From Hominenteromicrobium sp900549945 (lineage in GTDB: Bacteria; Bacillota; Clostridia; Oscillospirales; Acutalibacteraceae): a stretch of 64,000 nucleotides of DNA. Of this stretch, positions 23,914 to 32,382 are shown one piece after another. Numbering within the stretch: position 1 is the first letter of the stretch; each line of letters begins with the position of its first letter. Both the position numbers and the translations under genes were made by a program. The DNA lies in assembly GCA_902472305.1 (NCBI GenBank), contig CABRNK010000013.1, positions 14,763 to 78,762 on the forward strand. Reading direction: 5' to 3'. Under the pieces are notes generated by a model. The model saw only the letters and a program-made list of their open reading frames with translations. It was not told where the DNA came from and did no database searches.

Positions 23914-24793
23914 GAAGAAAACAAGTAAATGGTCCCGCCACGGGTTTCAGGCCCTTTGGGCACTGCTGACCAACAGCTACCTCATCGGCTTTGTTCAGGG
24001 GAAAATCTACAAGGGGAATCTGAAAAAGCTGTGTGTGCCGGGAATGAACTGCTATTCCTGTCCCGGCGCGGTAGGCTCCTGTCCCATCGGTTCCCTTCAG
24101 GCGGTCATCGGGAGCTGGAACTTCAAATTCGCCTTCTATGTGGCTGGGTTTCTGGTCTTTGTGGGGGCGCTGGTGGGACGGTTCGTCTGCGGCTGGCTAT
24201 GTCCTTTCGGACTGATTCAGGATCTGCTGCACAAGATCCCCTTTCCAAAGAAACTCCGGACCTTTCGGGGCGACAAGCTGCTGCGCAAGCTGAAGTATGT
24301 GATTCTGGTGGTTTTCGTCATTCTGCTGCCCATGTTTCTGGTGGATGTGATGGGTCAGGGCGCACCGTATTTCTGCAAGCTGATCTGTCCGGTAGGGACG
24401 CTCGAGGGCGGCATCCCTCTGGCGCTGATGAACAAATCCATGCACAGTGTTCTGGGCTGGCTGTACGCTTGGAAAAATGTCCTGCTCGTAGCCACCATTC
24501 TGCTCTCCATCATCATCTACCGGCCTTTCTGCAAGTACATCTGCCCTCTGGGGGCCATCTACTCCGTATTCAACCCCATCTCTGTGTTCAAATACCGGGT
24601 GGATGAGAGCAAATGCGTAAGCTGCGGAGCCTGCTCCAAGTCGTGCAAAATGGGGGTAGATCCGGTGCAGAACGCCAATCATCCCGAGTGCATCCGGTGC
24701 GGTCTGTGCAAAAAGGTCTGTCCCACCGGCGCGATCTCCTCTGGCTGCCTGAAAAGGCAGAGTACAGCAGACCCGGCAACCATAGAGAAATAA
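23906..24793 (+). CDS. NapH/CcdA-context membrane polyferredoxin (4Fe-4S binding protein)
   Basis: 295 residues with four or five membrane helices and NapH/RsxA-like features. It shows CYSCPGAVGSCPIG near the N-terminus, two CxxxCP loops (CGWLCPFG and CKYICPLG) typical of NosR/NapH proteins, and a C-terminal dicluster ferredoxin (CVSCGACSKSCKMG and CIRCGLCKKVCPTG). It should pass electrons from cytosolic carriers across the membrane toward the CXXC peptide and TlpA-like lipoprotein. Start is taken as TTG at 23906, overlapping the upstream stop, with GGAG 10 bases before; no ATG fits. Confidence 0.88.
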   Translation: MAKKKTSKWSRHGFQALWALLTNSYLIGFVQGKIYKGNLKKLCVPGMNCYSCPGAVGSCPIGSLQAVIGSWNFKFAFYVAGFLVFVGALVGRFVCGWLCPFGLIQDLLHKIPFPKKLRTFRGDKLLRKLKYVILVVFVILLPMFLVDVMGQGAPYFCKLICPVGTLEGGIPLALMNKSMHSVLGWLYAWKNVLLVATILLSIIIYRPFCKYICPLGAIYSVFNPISVFKYRVDESKCVSCGACSKSCKMGVDPVQNANHPECIRCGLCKKVCPTGAISSGCLKRQSTADPATIEK

Positions 24794-24829
24794 AAAGCCG
24801 GATAAGCAGACGGCCCAAGTGAACGCCCC

Positions 24830-25060
24830 CCGTGCCTGCGCTATACGCGGATCGAGGCCGCGGTCCCGCTCTCCAAATTAAAGGAGGATTTCCAGCGGCA
24901 GAGCTTCTGTCTGAGCCATTTCAGCTATCTGGTCAATCCGGCTCATGTGATGCGGGTGAACCCGGGATACCCTGATTCTGGACGCGGGCGAGTCCATTTC
25001 CGTCAGCCGCCGGTACTATTCGGACTTCATGGCCTGCTATGTGAAATCCCTGAAATAAAA
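24830..25060 (+). pseudogene. LytTR DNA-binding domain remnant, frameshifted
   Basis: The segment reads IEAAVPLSKLKEDFQRQSF, CLSHFSYLVNPAHVMRVNPG, then shifts frame near 24968 and continues LDAGESISVSRRYYSDF and ACYVKSLK to a stop. This is the C-terminal LytTR domain of an AgrA-type regulator; the receiver domain is gone. It is a fossil at the right side of the island. Confidence 0.7.
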
Positions 25061-25100
25061 ACTCCGCCGTTCCCTGAAACCGGAACGGCGGAGTTTTTTA
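25060..25100 (+). terminator. Intrinsic terminator after the LytTR remnant
   Basis: AACTCCGCCGTTCC and GGAACGGCGGAGTT form a perfect 14-bp stem, followed by TTTTTA. Confidence 0.9.
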
Positions 25101-25413
25101 TGCTTCCTCTCCGTGGAGCAGCAGAGCGGTTAGGCTCAGGGCGTTTAGGCCTGCCCGGAGATATGGAAGGTGATGGCCGAGAAAGCTGACGCCGCCCAGC
25201 GAGGCCAGCATCAGGGAACGGTGCAGAGATACTACGATGAGGTTCAGGCGGAACTTAGAGGAGACGAAAGCCCGGCACCGCGGATATAAAAAATAAAACT
25301 ATCGCCTCAGATTTTGCCGGTCATCAAACAAAATAAGGGCTCTCCTTCCCGAAAGGGATGCCCTTCAAGTGGTCAAAACAGAAATTCGTCTGTGGTATTC
25401 CTGTGGTTAAACG
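25101..25413. other. No convincing gene
   Basis: The stretch holds a 38-codon plus-strand frame at 25173-25289 (start MAEKADAAQR) with GGAAGG near its ATG, and an open minus frame without a start. Neither resembles a known family. It is probably decayed element DNA. Confidence 0.5.
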
Positions 25414-25446
25414 AAAGACGCCGCTGATCCGGCGGTGTCTTTTTGA
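25414..25446 (+). terminator. Terminator at the right edge of the island
   Basis: AAAGACGCCGC and GGCGGTGTCTTT form a stem around a short loop, followed by TTT. The next 240 bases (25447-25685) are AT-rich and show no supported gene. Confidence 0.75.
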
Positions 25447-25685
25447 AATTATGAACGCCACATGAAAAGATATTTTGGCCCTTTGTAGGTTGAATTTAAG
25501 CCCTCACATAAGACAAGACTTAAAAAACGGGTACCGGTTAATTTCATATTCGAACTTCTTAGTGCTTTCAAAACAGAAGAAAGGATTCGACTTTAGATTT
25601 TATCTCCAAATAAAATCCAATGTCTCAAAGCTCGCCAAACTGATTGAATATAAATTCTGATTTTTGAGTACCAAAAAACTGAAAT

Positions 25686-26150
25686 TTATTGTTCCAATTC
25701 TTCCTTTGTAGGTATTTCAAATAATCCTGACCATTTATCGAATTCTTCTTTCCCCACATAAAATATAGCGTTTTTTCCAGCCAATTTATTGCGGACAGAC
25801 AATCGTTCCCAAATAATGTCGCTTGGAACGTCCATATAATGGATTTTGGAATTTGCTCCAAGGGAATGGGCCTTTCGTCTGAATTCATCACGTTCTGATT
25901 TTGTCCAGAATCCAAAGTCAAGGATAACATCGACACCCGACTTCAAAACTTTCACAGCGATTTTCCACATCAGTTCTTCAACCTTGGTATGACGTTCATC
26001 GTGTTCGGGGTCTGCGATGTCATGGCCAAACAAAAAATCCTGCCACTCATCGGGTGTTAATCTCAATGCTTTGTACTTGTGCTCTAATTCTATTGCTTCT
26101 GTAGTTTTTCCACTGCCCGGTAAGCCTACCATCAAATGAAGTGTCGCCAT
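25686..26150 (-). CDS. P-loop nucleoside/small-molecule kinase-like ATPase
   Basis: 154 residues with a Walker A MVGLPGSGKTT at residues 7-17, a DEWQDFLFGHD segment, and VILDFGFWTKSERDEFRR near residue 75, as in the AAA_33/zeta-like kinase family. Such proteins phosphorylate small molecules or RNA ends; no toxin/antitoxin partner is visible. Base composition is clearly more AT-rich than the host genes, suggesting recent transfer. Promoter: TGGAGA (26209-26214), 17 bases, TATAAT (26186-26191). A GAGG motif precedes the ATG. Confidence 0.75.
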   Translation of the reverse strand: MATLHLMVGLPGSGKTTEAIELEHKYKALRLTPDEWQDFLFGHDIADPEHDERHTKVEELMWKIAVKVLKSGVDVILDFGFWTKSERDEFRRKAHSLGANSKIHYMDVPSDIIWERLSVRNKLAGKNAIFYVGKEEFDKWSGLFEIPTKEELEQ

Positions 26151-26280
26151 ATTATGCCTCGCTAAATGTCGAATTTGTTCATCAGATTATAACATATATT
26201 CGCAGCTTTCTCCACACATACCTTATGGCAAAAGAAAAAAGCGATCTCGAAAGGCTGCTTAAATACTGAGCCTATATAAA

Positions 26281-26329
26281 AAAACACCATTGAGTCCAAA
26301 CCACAGGGTTCAGATTTCAATGGTGTTTT
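26281..26329 (-). terminator. Terminator downstream of tRNA-Ala
   Basis: AAAACACCATTGA and TCAATGGTGTTTT are perfect 13-bp arms with T-tracts on both strands. Confidence 0.85.
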
Positions 26330-26333
26330 TATT

Positions 26334-26410
26334 TGGTGGACCCGAAGGGGATCGAACCCTCGAACCTCACGGATGCGAACCGTGCGCTCTCCCAGCTGAG
26401 CTACGGGCCC
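26334..26410 (-). tRNA. tRNA-Ala (CGC)
   Basis: The minus strand folds as a tRNA. The acceptor is GGGCCCG/CGGGTCC and the D arm is GCTC...GAGC. The anticodon stem CACGG/CCGTG has loop TTCGCAT (anticodon CGC, Ala codon GCG), and the T loop is TTCGATC. The 3' CCA is encoded. It reads the GCG codons abundant in this GC-rich genome. It lies at the edge of an AT-rich stretch, a common integration neighbourhood. Confidence 0.95.
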
Positions 26411-26508
26411 ATAACGTCCGCTGCGTGCGGACTTTTGTGTCGATCAAACTCAACGGTGACTATTATAGCATACTCTTTTGAAAAAATCCAGTCCTATTTT
26501 CAAATTTT

Positions 26509-27936
26509 TCAAACTTTTTTCTCGGAAAACAGCTGAATGTTCAGCCAGCGGTTCGAATACAGCCGGAACATAAAGATCATGCCGCGCACAATGAGCTCCA
26601 CCGCCATCGCAATCCACACGCCGATCAGCCCGAGCTGCGGTGCGAGCAGCAGTGAAAGCGTGATGCGCACGCCCCACATTGTGATCAGGCTGATGATAAA
26701 CGGCGCCTTCGCATCGCCCGCGCCGCGCAGAACGCCGGTGACAACGATCGACGCCGCGAAGAGCGGCTCTGCAAACGCGACGATGCGCAGCACCTGCGCA
26801 CCGAGCGCCATCACCTCGGGGTCGGTGGAGAAAATCGAAATGAGCTGCGGCGCAAGGAAAAACAGCCCGGCGCCGGCGAGCGTCATAATCATAATGCCGA
26901 TGTACGTCGTAATCCGGCTGAACCGCAGCGCGAGATCCTTCCGCTTCGCGCCGAGCGCCTGCCCGACCAGCGTCGTGCCCGCCGAGGCGACGCCGAATGC
27001 CGGCATGTAGCTGACCGACTCCGCCGTGACCGCGAGATGATTTGCCGCAACCGCCGCCGTGCCGATCGAGCTGATCACACCGGTGATCACGATGTTCGCC
27101 GTGCTCATCAGCGTGCGCTCGAGCGCGACGGGCAGGCCGAGGCGCAGCGCCGTGCGCAGGCAAGCGCGTTCAAAGTGAAAGCGCTCCTTGAGTGAGATGT
27201 GCAGCGGCCCGCGCCTGCCGCGGAAAATCACGAGCAGATACAAAAGGCTGACGATCATCATCGAAAACGCCGAGCCGAGTGCGGCGCCCGCAACGCCGAG
27301 GCCGGCGCCGGGCAGTGTGACGGCCACCCCAAAAACCGCCGCCGGGCGTGTCGGATAAATGAGGAGGAAATTCAAAATGATGTTGAACACGTTGATCAGC
27401 AGGTTCAGCACCATCGGCGTGCGCATATCGCCCGCACAGCGCAGAATGGAGCTGAGCATTACCGAGCAGAAATTGAAGGGCAGCGCGATGCCGATGATGC
27501 AGAAATACACGGTCGCGTCCGCCCGGATGGCCTCCTCCGCGCCGAGCAGCGCCGGCAGCGGGAACGAGAGCGCCGCCGCCAGCACCGCGAGCAGAACGCC
27601 GAACAGCACGACAAATTTCAGCGCCTGCCACGTGACGCTCCGCGCCTCTCTTTCCCGGCCTGCACCGATGTGTTGGGCCACCTGCACCGAAAATCCGACC
27701 GCCGCGGCATTTAAAAAGCCGTTGAACATCCACGTGGTGCTGGCCGTGAGCCCCACGGCCGCCGTCGCGCCGGAGCCCAGCGTGCCGACCATCGCGGTAT
27801 CCACATACTGCACCATCGTGATCATGATCTGCTCGACGATCGCGGGCCACGCCAGCGAGAGCACGGCGATAAAGGACGTGCCGAGCGGCGGCACGCCCGT
27901 GTATTGCAGCAGCCGTGCTGCGGCATTCTGTTTCAT
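26509..27936 (-). CDS. MATE-family efflux transporter
   Basis: 475 residues with twelve hydrophobic segments and the internal repeat of the MATE family. Signature stretches are SLAWPAIVEQIMITMVQYVD near the N-terminus and RLGLPVALERTLMSTANIV at the start of the second half. It is expected to export drugs or metabolites with Na or H antiport. Start at 27936 behind GGGGGAG. It is a different subfamily from the MATE at 17546. Downstream of the pyrophosphatase gene on the same strand, separated by about 100 bases with a GCATCCGGC/GCCGGATGC hairpin. Confidence 0.9.
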   Translation of the reverse strand: MKQNAAARLLQYTGVPPLGTSFIAVLSLAWPAIVEQIMITMVQYVDTAMVGTLGSGATAAVGLTASTTWMFNGFLNAAAVGFSVQVAQHIGAGREREARSVTWQALKFVVLFGVLLAVLAAALSFPLPALLGAEEAIRADATVYFCIIGIALPFNFCSVMLSSILRCAGDMRTPMVLNLLINVFNIILNFLLIYPTRPAAVFGVAVTLPGAGLGVAGAALGSAFSMMIVSLLYLLVIFRGRRGPLHISLKERFHFERACLRTALRLGLPVALERTLMSTANIVITGVISSIGTAAVAANHLAVTAESVSYMPAFGVASAGTTLVGQALGAKRKDLALRFSRITTYIGIMIMTLAGAGLFFLAPQLISIFSTDPEVMALGAQVLRIVAFAEPLFAASIVVTGVLRGAGDAKAPFIISLITMWGVRITLSLLLAPQLGLIGVWIAMAVELIVRGMIFMFRLYSNRWLNIQLFSEKKV

Positions 27937-28036
27937 TTTGCAGCTCCCCCTCTTTTGCTTCCCCTTAGCGCCCGCGGGCGGCCAAGCCGGCCCGCAGGTC
28001 ATTTTCCGCATCCGGCTGCCTTGCCGGATGCAGTCA

Positions 28037-29695
28037 TCAGCTATTTTCCTTATTGATTGCGTCGATAAACGCGGGAATGAGCTGCTTTTTGCGCGAGACG
28101 ACCCCCTGCAGCCAGATCGTGCCGGCCTGCGGTGCGCGGCCAAACGCCTCCTGCACGAGCTGCTCCGCAGCCTCGCCGTAGCACATCAGGCGCGTCGATT
28201 CCTCCATGATATTCGTCAGCATGAAATACATCATCGAGAGGCCGTGCTCGCGGCAGGATTTCTCGAGGTACGGGCGCAGGCGCTTCTCGATTTCGTCGAG
28301 CTCGCCGCCGCTCATGCTGTTGATCTGGCCGACGCCGAACGTCACGTCGCCAAATTCGAACTTCTTGTAGTCCTGATAGAAGATCTCCTCCGGCGTCTTG
28401 TCCTTCAGATTGCTGCCGGCGGTGAACATCTCGATGCCGAACGCCTGACAGTCGATGCCCGCGATCGCACTGAGCGCGTCCGCCGCCATGCGGTCCATCA
28501 TCGTGCAGGTCGGCGAGCGGAACACGAGCGTGTCGGAGAGGATCGCGCTGCACAGCAGGCCCGCGATCTGGGGCGGGATCTCGAATCCCTTTTCGCGGTA
28601 GATCTGGTAGATAATCGTCGCGGTGCAGCCGACCGGCTCGTTTCTGAAATAGACCGGCGCCATCGTCTCGAGCGAGCCGATGCGGTGGTGGTCGATGATC
28701 TCGAGGATCTCCGCGTCCTCGATGTTTTCGACCGCCTGACCGCGCTCGTTGTGGTCGACGAGGATCACGGCGCGCTTGCGCACGGCGAGCAGGTTCCGGC
28801 GGGAGATCATGCCGATATATTTGCCGGATTTATCGACCACCGGAAAATCGCGGATACGCGTGTTCTGCATGCTGTCCTTGATCGAATCCGTGTAGTCGCC
28901 GGGCAAAAATTTGACGAGCCCCTCGCGGCGCATGAAAGCGCGCACGGGCATGCACTGGTTGATGCGCCGGGCGACTGTGTACGTATCGAGCGGCGTGATG
29001 ATGACCGTGCACCCGTGGCTGTTCGCGAGCTTCTGGATGCTGCGCGAAACCGGCGCGCCGAGGCAGACCACGATGCAGCCCGCGCCTGATTCGATCGCCG
29101 AAAGCTGCGATTCATAGCGGTTTCCGGTAATCACCATGTCGCTCTGCTCGATGTAATTTTCCATCACGTCCGGGTCGGCGGCGGAGATCAGCACATTGCC
29201 CTTTTCGAATACAGCCTCCGGGTCGCCGACGACCATCTCGGCCTCGAGCGTCTCCAGAATATTCCGATACGGCGTTTTGGCCTGCGCGATGATCGTACTG
29301 TCCTGATTCTCCATGTAGGAGGTCGCGATGTCGTTGATCGTGATGATACCGTCGAACATGTTGTCGCCGTCGACAATCGGCAGCGTAACGGCGTTCAGCT
29401 CCGCCATCATGCTCCACGCCTTTTTCATCGAAATATCGTCTGAAATGCCGGGGATGCGGCGGATGTCCATGTCGCGCACACGCGTGCCGATGTTGTTCAC
29501 ATAGGTCGGCTGACGCATGCCGAAGCGGTGCAGAACATAGCTCGTCTCCGGGCTGAGCTGGCCGGCGCGCGCCGCGATGTAGCGGCAGCCGTCGTTCTCG
29601 CGGTTTTTAACGTCCGCATATGCGATCGCCGAGCAGATGGAATCGGTGTCGGGGTTGCGGTGCCCCAGTATGTAAACCTCTTTTTTTGCGCTCAT
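28037..29695 (-). CDS. Manganese-dependent inorganic pyrophosphatase with CBS/DRTGG regulatory insert
   Basis: 552 residues, far longer than the ~310 of a simple family II enzyme. The DHH domain opens with GHRNPDTDS (residues 11-19). An insert of about 240 residues follows, with two CBS motifs and a DRTGG-type segment between them (KNILETLEAE-like region near residue 150). The core resumes with VILVDHNE and EIIDHHRIG, and ends with the DHHA2 domain (SRKKQLIP). It hydrolyses PPi to phosphate in the cytosol using Mn or Co. The CBS domains allow adenine-nucleotide control. Ribosome binding site spacing is long (AAAGGCGAG). Confidence 0.92.
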   Translation of the reverse strand: MSAKKEVYILGHRNPDTDSICSAIAYADVKNRENDGCRYIAARAGQLSPETSYVLHRFGMRQPTYVNNIGTRVRDMDIRRIPGISDDISMKKAWSMMAELNAVTLPIVDGDNMFDGIITINDIATSYMENQDSTIIAQAKTPYRNILETLEAEMVVGDPEAVFEKGNVLISAADPDVMENYIEQSDMVITGNRYESQLSAIESGAGCIVVCLGAPVSRSIQKLANSHGCTVIITPLDTYTVARRINQCMPVRAFMRREGLVKFLPGDYTDSIKDSMQNTRIRDFPVVDKSGKYIGMISRRNLLAVRKRAVILVDHNERGQAVENIEDAEILEIIDHHRIGSLETMAPVYFRNEPVGCTATIIYQIYREKGFEIPPQIAGLLCSAILSDTLVFRSPTCTMMDRMAADALSAIAGIDCQAFGIEMFTAGSNLKDKTPEEIFYQDYKKFEFGDVTFGVGQINSMSGGELDEIEKRLRPYLEKSCREHGLSMMYFMLTNIMEESTRLMCYGEAAEQLVQEAFGRAPQAGTIWLQGVVSRKKQLIPAFIDAINKENS

Positions 29696-29856
29696 ATGGT
29701 CTGACCACTCGCCTTTCTGTGGGTAATGCCGATCGGTCCATTCCTATTATTTGGATAAAGCTAGTATACCACAGCTTTCGCAAAAAGCAAAGCGGAAGCC
29801 GCCGGGAATTTCAGGGAAAATGCTGTTTTCTGCATTGGACCCGTCGCAATGCGGGC

Positions 29857-29895
29857 AAAAAAACACGCGGCGCTCATTCCTTCTGAAGCGCCGCG
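29857..29895 (-). terminator. Terminator of the aromatic operon's last gene
   Basis: On the minus strand CGCGGCGCT and AGCGCCGCG form a 9-bp stem overlapping the 3' end of the gene ending at 29874, followed by TGTTTTTTT. Confidence 0.85.
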
Positions 29896-30707
29896 AGCAT
29901 ACCGTATATTTCCTTTTGACCGAGATCGGCGAGCTGCCGCGCCGTCCGCTTTTCCGCCAGCGCATGCACAAGCTCTGCGCCGAGGTAATAGCCCGTATCC
30001 GAACGCCCCTCAAATGCGCACCAATCCCCGAAAAAGTCCTGCGTGCTTTCTCCGGCGTTCACGCGCCGCTGAAATTCCGCGGAAAGCCGCGCGCGGTTTT
30101 CCCCGCACCATGCCAGCCAGCCGCCGCGGTCCTGACTGTAAAAATACCGGCCGCCAAACAGCTTTTGCTGGATATACACCGCCATGCCCTCCGTGTAGAG
30201 CTGCCACAGGGCGCGCGCCGCGGGGGTTTCACCCCATGCAGGCGCCGTGCGCATCTCAAAGTGCCACAGGTGCCCGAGCTCGTGGCAGAGCAGCACGGCC
30301 ATATCCGCCTCACGCTCCCAGCCGAGCTCCACAATTTTTTCGATGCCGAGCAGTACAACCGGCCTGCCGCCGAGCGCCGTCGCCCAGCCCGCACCGCTGC
30401 ACAGGCCGAGATAGAAAACGACGTCTGCCTCCGGCGCTGAGCCCAGCGCGCTGCAAAACCGCTCCGAAATCCCCTGCACCGCTTTTTGAAAGGACGCGTG
30501 TGCCCGCGCCGCCCGGTCGGGACTTCTGTAAAACTCCTCCAGCACCGGCAAAATCTCGCGTGAAAAATCATATTCCGCCGCGTCCGCCTCCGCCTTTTCC
30601 GGCAGCTCGGGCGAGATCGCCGCGGCGTACCGCCGCCACGCCTCCAGCGAAAAGCCGCCGTCCGCAAAGACGGGCGCGATCTGCGGGAAACTGTCGATGA
30701 TCTTCAT
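29874..30707 (-). CDS. Putative zinc metallopeptidase-like protein (HExxH)
   Basis: 277 residues, no close family recognised. The segment VLLCHELGHLWHFEM near residue 145 is a canonical HExxH zinc-peptidase motif. A downstream YTEGMAVYIQQK (about residue 175) supplies a plausible third ligand Glu, as in gluzincin-like DUF2268 proteins. It is cytosolic with no signal peptide. The start at 30707 overlaps the end of the preceding GNAT gene closely (AAGGATG serves as ribosome binding site). As the last gene of the shikimate cluster it may simply be a passenger. Confidence 0.6.
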   Translation of the reverse strand: MKIIDSFPQIAPVFADGGFSLEAWRRYAAAISPELPEKAEADAAEYDFSREILPVLEEFYRSPDRAARAHASFQKAVQGISERFCSALGSAPEADVVFYLGLCSGAGWATALGGRPVVLLGIEKIVELGWEREADMAVLLCHELGHLWHFEMRTAPAWGETPAARALWQLYTEGMAVYIQQKLFGGRYFYSQDRGGWLAWCGENRARLSAEFQRRVNAGESTQDFFGDWCAFEGRSDTGYYLGAELVHALAEKRTARQLADLGQKEIYGMLAALQKE

Positions 30708-30708
30708 T

Positions 30709-31209
30709 TCACACATCCTTTTGCAGGATATAATCGTCCATCACGTAACCGCGGCCGATGTCCGTCACGACCGAATCGATCTCGTAAAAGCCGAAGTGGC
30801 GGTAAACCTCGATCGCGTGCGTGTTGCACTTGTTGACCGTGAGGTAAATTTTATCGAGCCCCTCCGCCTTGCAGCGCGCCTCAACAAAATCAAACGCCGC
30901 GCGCGGCAGGCCCGCCCCGCGGTGCGCCTGTGAGACGTACAGCTTGCTGAGGAACATCTTCCCCTCCTTGTGCGGCACGAGGCCGACAAAGCCCACGGCC
31001 TCCCCGCCGCGCAGCATCAGGTAGTAGGCGTACCCCTCCCGGTCGAGCTGGCGGCGGATCGCCGGGACGGACTGAAACTGCTCGATCATGTAATCCGTCG
31101 CGTCTGCGCCGTTGATCGCGTCATACGTCGCGTGCCAGATCGGCGCTGCGATCCGCGCGACGGTTTCGATCTCCTCCGGCGTTTCCACCCGCTTAAAAAC
31201 AACCTCCAT
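30709..31209 (-). CDS. GNAT-family N-acetyltransferase
   Basis: 166 residues with the GNAT core: KMFLSKLYVSQAHRGAGLPRAAFDF (acetyl-CoA loop near residue 90) and NKCNTHAIEVYRHFGFYEID near residue 130. It resembles the PaiA/YjgM-like small-molecule or protein acetyltransferases; acceptor unknown. AGGAGG before the ATG at 31209. It follows pheA by 18 bases, so it is co-transcribed with the aromatic pathway genes. Confidence 0.85.
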   Translation of the reverse strand: MEVVFKRVETPEEIETVARIAAPIWHATYDAINGADATDYMIEQFQSVPAIRRQLDREGYAYYLMLRGGEAVGFVGLVPHKEGKMFLSKLYVSQAHRGAGLPRAAFDFVEARCKAEGLDKIYLTVNKCNTHAIEVYRHFGFYEIDSVVTDIGRGYVMDDYILQKDV

Positions 31210-31227
31210 GTTTCTGCCTCCTGTGCG

Positions 31228-32364
31228 TCAGCCTTCCCTGTAGTTGCCGAGGAACGAAAAGCGCGGCATTTCGCCGGAAAGCGCGCAGATCAGCTCGAGC
31301 GTCCGCGCATTGTGGATGTTCCCCGAAAAATCCAGATAGAAGTCGTATTCAAAATTCCGTCCCGGAATCGGGCGCGATTCAATCTTCGTGAGATTCAGCC
31401 CGCTGAGCGCAAAGCGCTCAAGCGTGCGGTACAGCGAGCCCGTCGTGTGCGGCAGCGAAAAGCACAGGCTGATCTTGTCCGCATCGTCGGGCAACACGGC
31501 CTCGCGCGCAATGACGACAAAACGCGTGCAGTTGTTGCCGGTGTTCTGGATGTCCGCGGCGAGCGTTTCCAGCCCGTAGAACGCGGCGGCCTCCGCCGAG
31601 CAGACGGCGCCGAGCCCCGCCTCGCGCTTTTCCGCCACGTGCTTCGCCGCGGCGGCGGTGTTCGAAAACGCCTGCGCCTCGATGCCGCGCTGTGTGAGAA
31701 ACGCGCTGCACTGCGCGAGCGCCTCCTGCTTCGAGATTACCCGGCGCACCGGCCCCGTGCCCGGCGCGCAGCACAGGCAGTGCCGCACTGGGATGTCTGC
31801 CGCGCCGACGATGAACATGCGGTGCCGCAGGATGAGGTCGTACACCTCGGAGACGCTGCCTGCATCCGAATTCTCGACGGGCACGACGCCGTAATCGCCC
31901 GCGCCGCTTCGCACCGCCTCGAACACATCGCAAAAGCCGGGCAGAAACGCCGGCTCCGCGCCCGGGAACAGCCGGTTCGCCGCGCTGTGGGAATACGCGC
32001 CGGGCGCGCCCTGACAGATGATGCGCGGGTTCTGCTTCATCGCGCGCGGCGAATCCTTTTCGAGCGCGCGCAGCGCGCCGCCGCTCTCGAGCATCGCGTG
32101 CTGGCGCGCCCGGCTGATCGCCATGATCGCGCTGTAGAGCGCGGCGGCGCTGTCGCCGTATATTCCCGCCTCCTGCCGGACGCGGTCTAAAATCGCCTGC
32201 TCCCGCGCCGCGTTCAGCACCGGGATGCCCGCCTGCCGCTTGATTTCCGCGACGCGTTCGGAACACGCCATGCGCTCTATAAAGAGCTGCAAGAGCTGCT
32301 TGTCGATGCGGTCGATGTCCTGCCGCACCGGCAGCAGCAGCGCGTCAAAGGTCTTGTTTTCCAT
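31228..32364 (-). CDS. pheA: Bifunctional chorismate mutase / prephenate dehydratase
   Basis: 378 residues in three parts. Residues 1-90 are an AroQ-type chorismate mutase (RQDIDRIDKQLLQLFIERM). Residues 112-285 are prephenate dehydratase (GAPGAYSHSAANRLFPG; VPVENSDAGSV; NNCTRFVVI with the catalytic Thr). The C-terminal ACT domain follows (GSLYRTLERFALSGLNLTKIESRP, with the ESRP phenylalanine-binding motif). It converts chorismate to phenylpyruvate and should be inhibited by Phe. AGGAGG precedes the start; aroC ends 18 bases upstream. Confidence 0.95.
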   Translation of the reverse strand: MENKTFDALLLPVRQDIDRIDKQLLQLFIERMACSERVAEIKRQAGIPVLNAAREQAILDRVRQEAGIYGDSAAALYSAIMAISRARQHAMLESGGALRALEKDSPRAMKQNPRIICQGAPGAYSHSAANRLFPGAEPAFLPGFCDVFEAVRSGAGDYGVVPVENSDAGSVSEVYDLILRHRMFIVGAADIPVRHCLCCAPGTGPVRRVISKQEALAQCSAFLTQRGIEAQAFSNTAAAAKHVAEKREAGLGAVCSAEAAAFYGLETLAADIQNTGNNCTRFVVIAREAVLPDDADKISLCFSLPHTTGSLYRTLERFALSGLNLTKIESRPIPGRNFEYDFYLDFSGNIHNARTLELICALSGEMPRFSFLGNYREG

Positions 32365-32382
32365 GCCATTCCCTCCTGTAAA

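Larger units (their letters stand above)
20480..25446. mobile_element. Remnant of an integrated element carrying a redox cassette
   Basis: Bounded by a ParB fragment inside a truncated permease gene on the left, and a frameshifted LytTR fragment plus two terminators on the right. The block has different codon use and lower GC than the flanks. No integrase, relaxase or clear attachment site remains, so limits are approximate. Cargo: two-component system, TlpA-like lipoprotein, CD1871A peptide, polyferredoxin. Confidence 0.55.
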
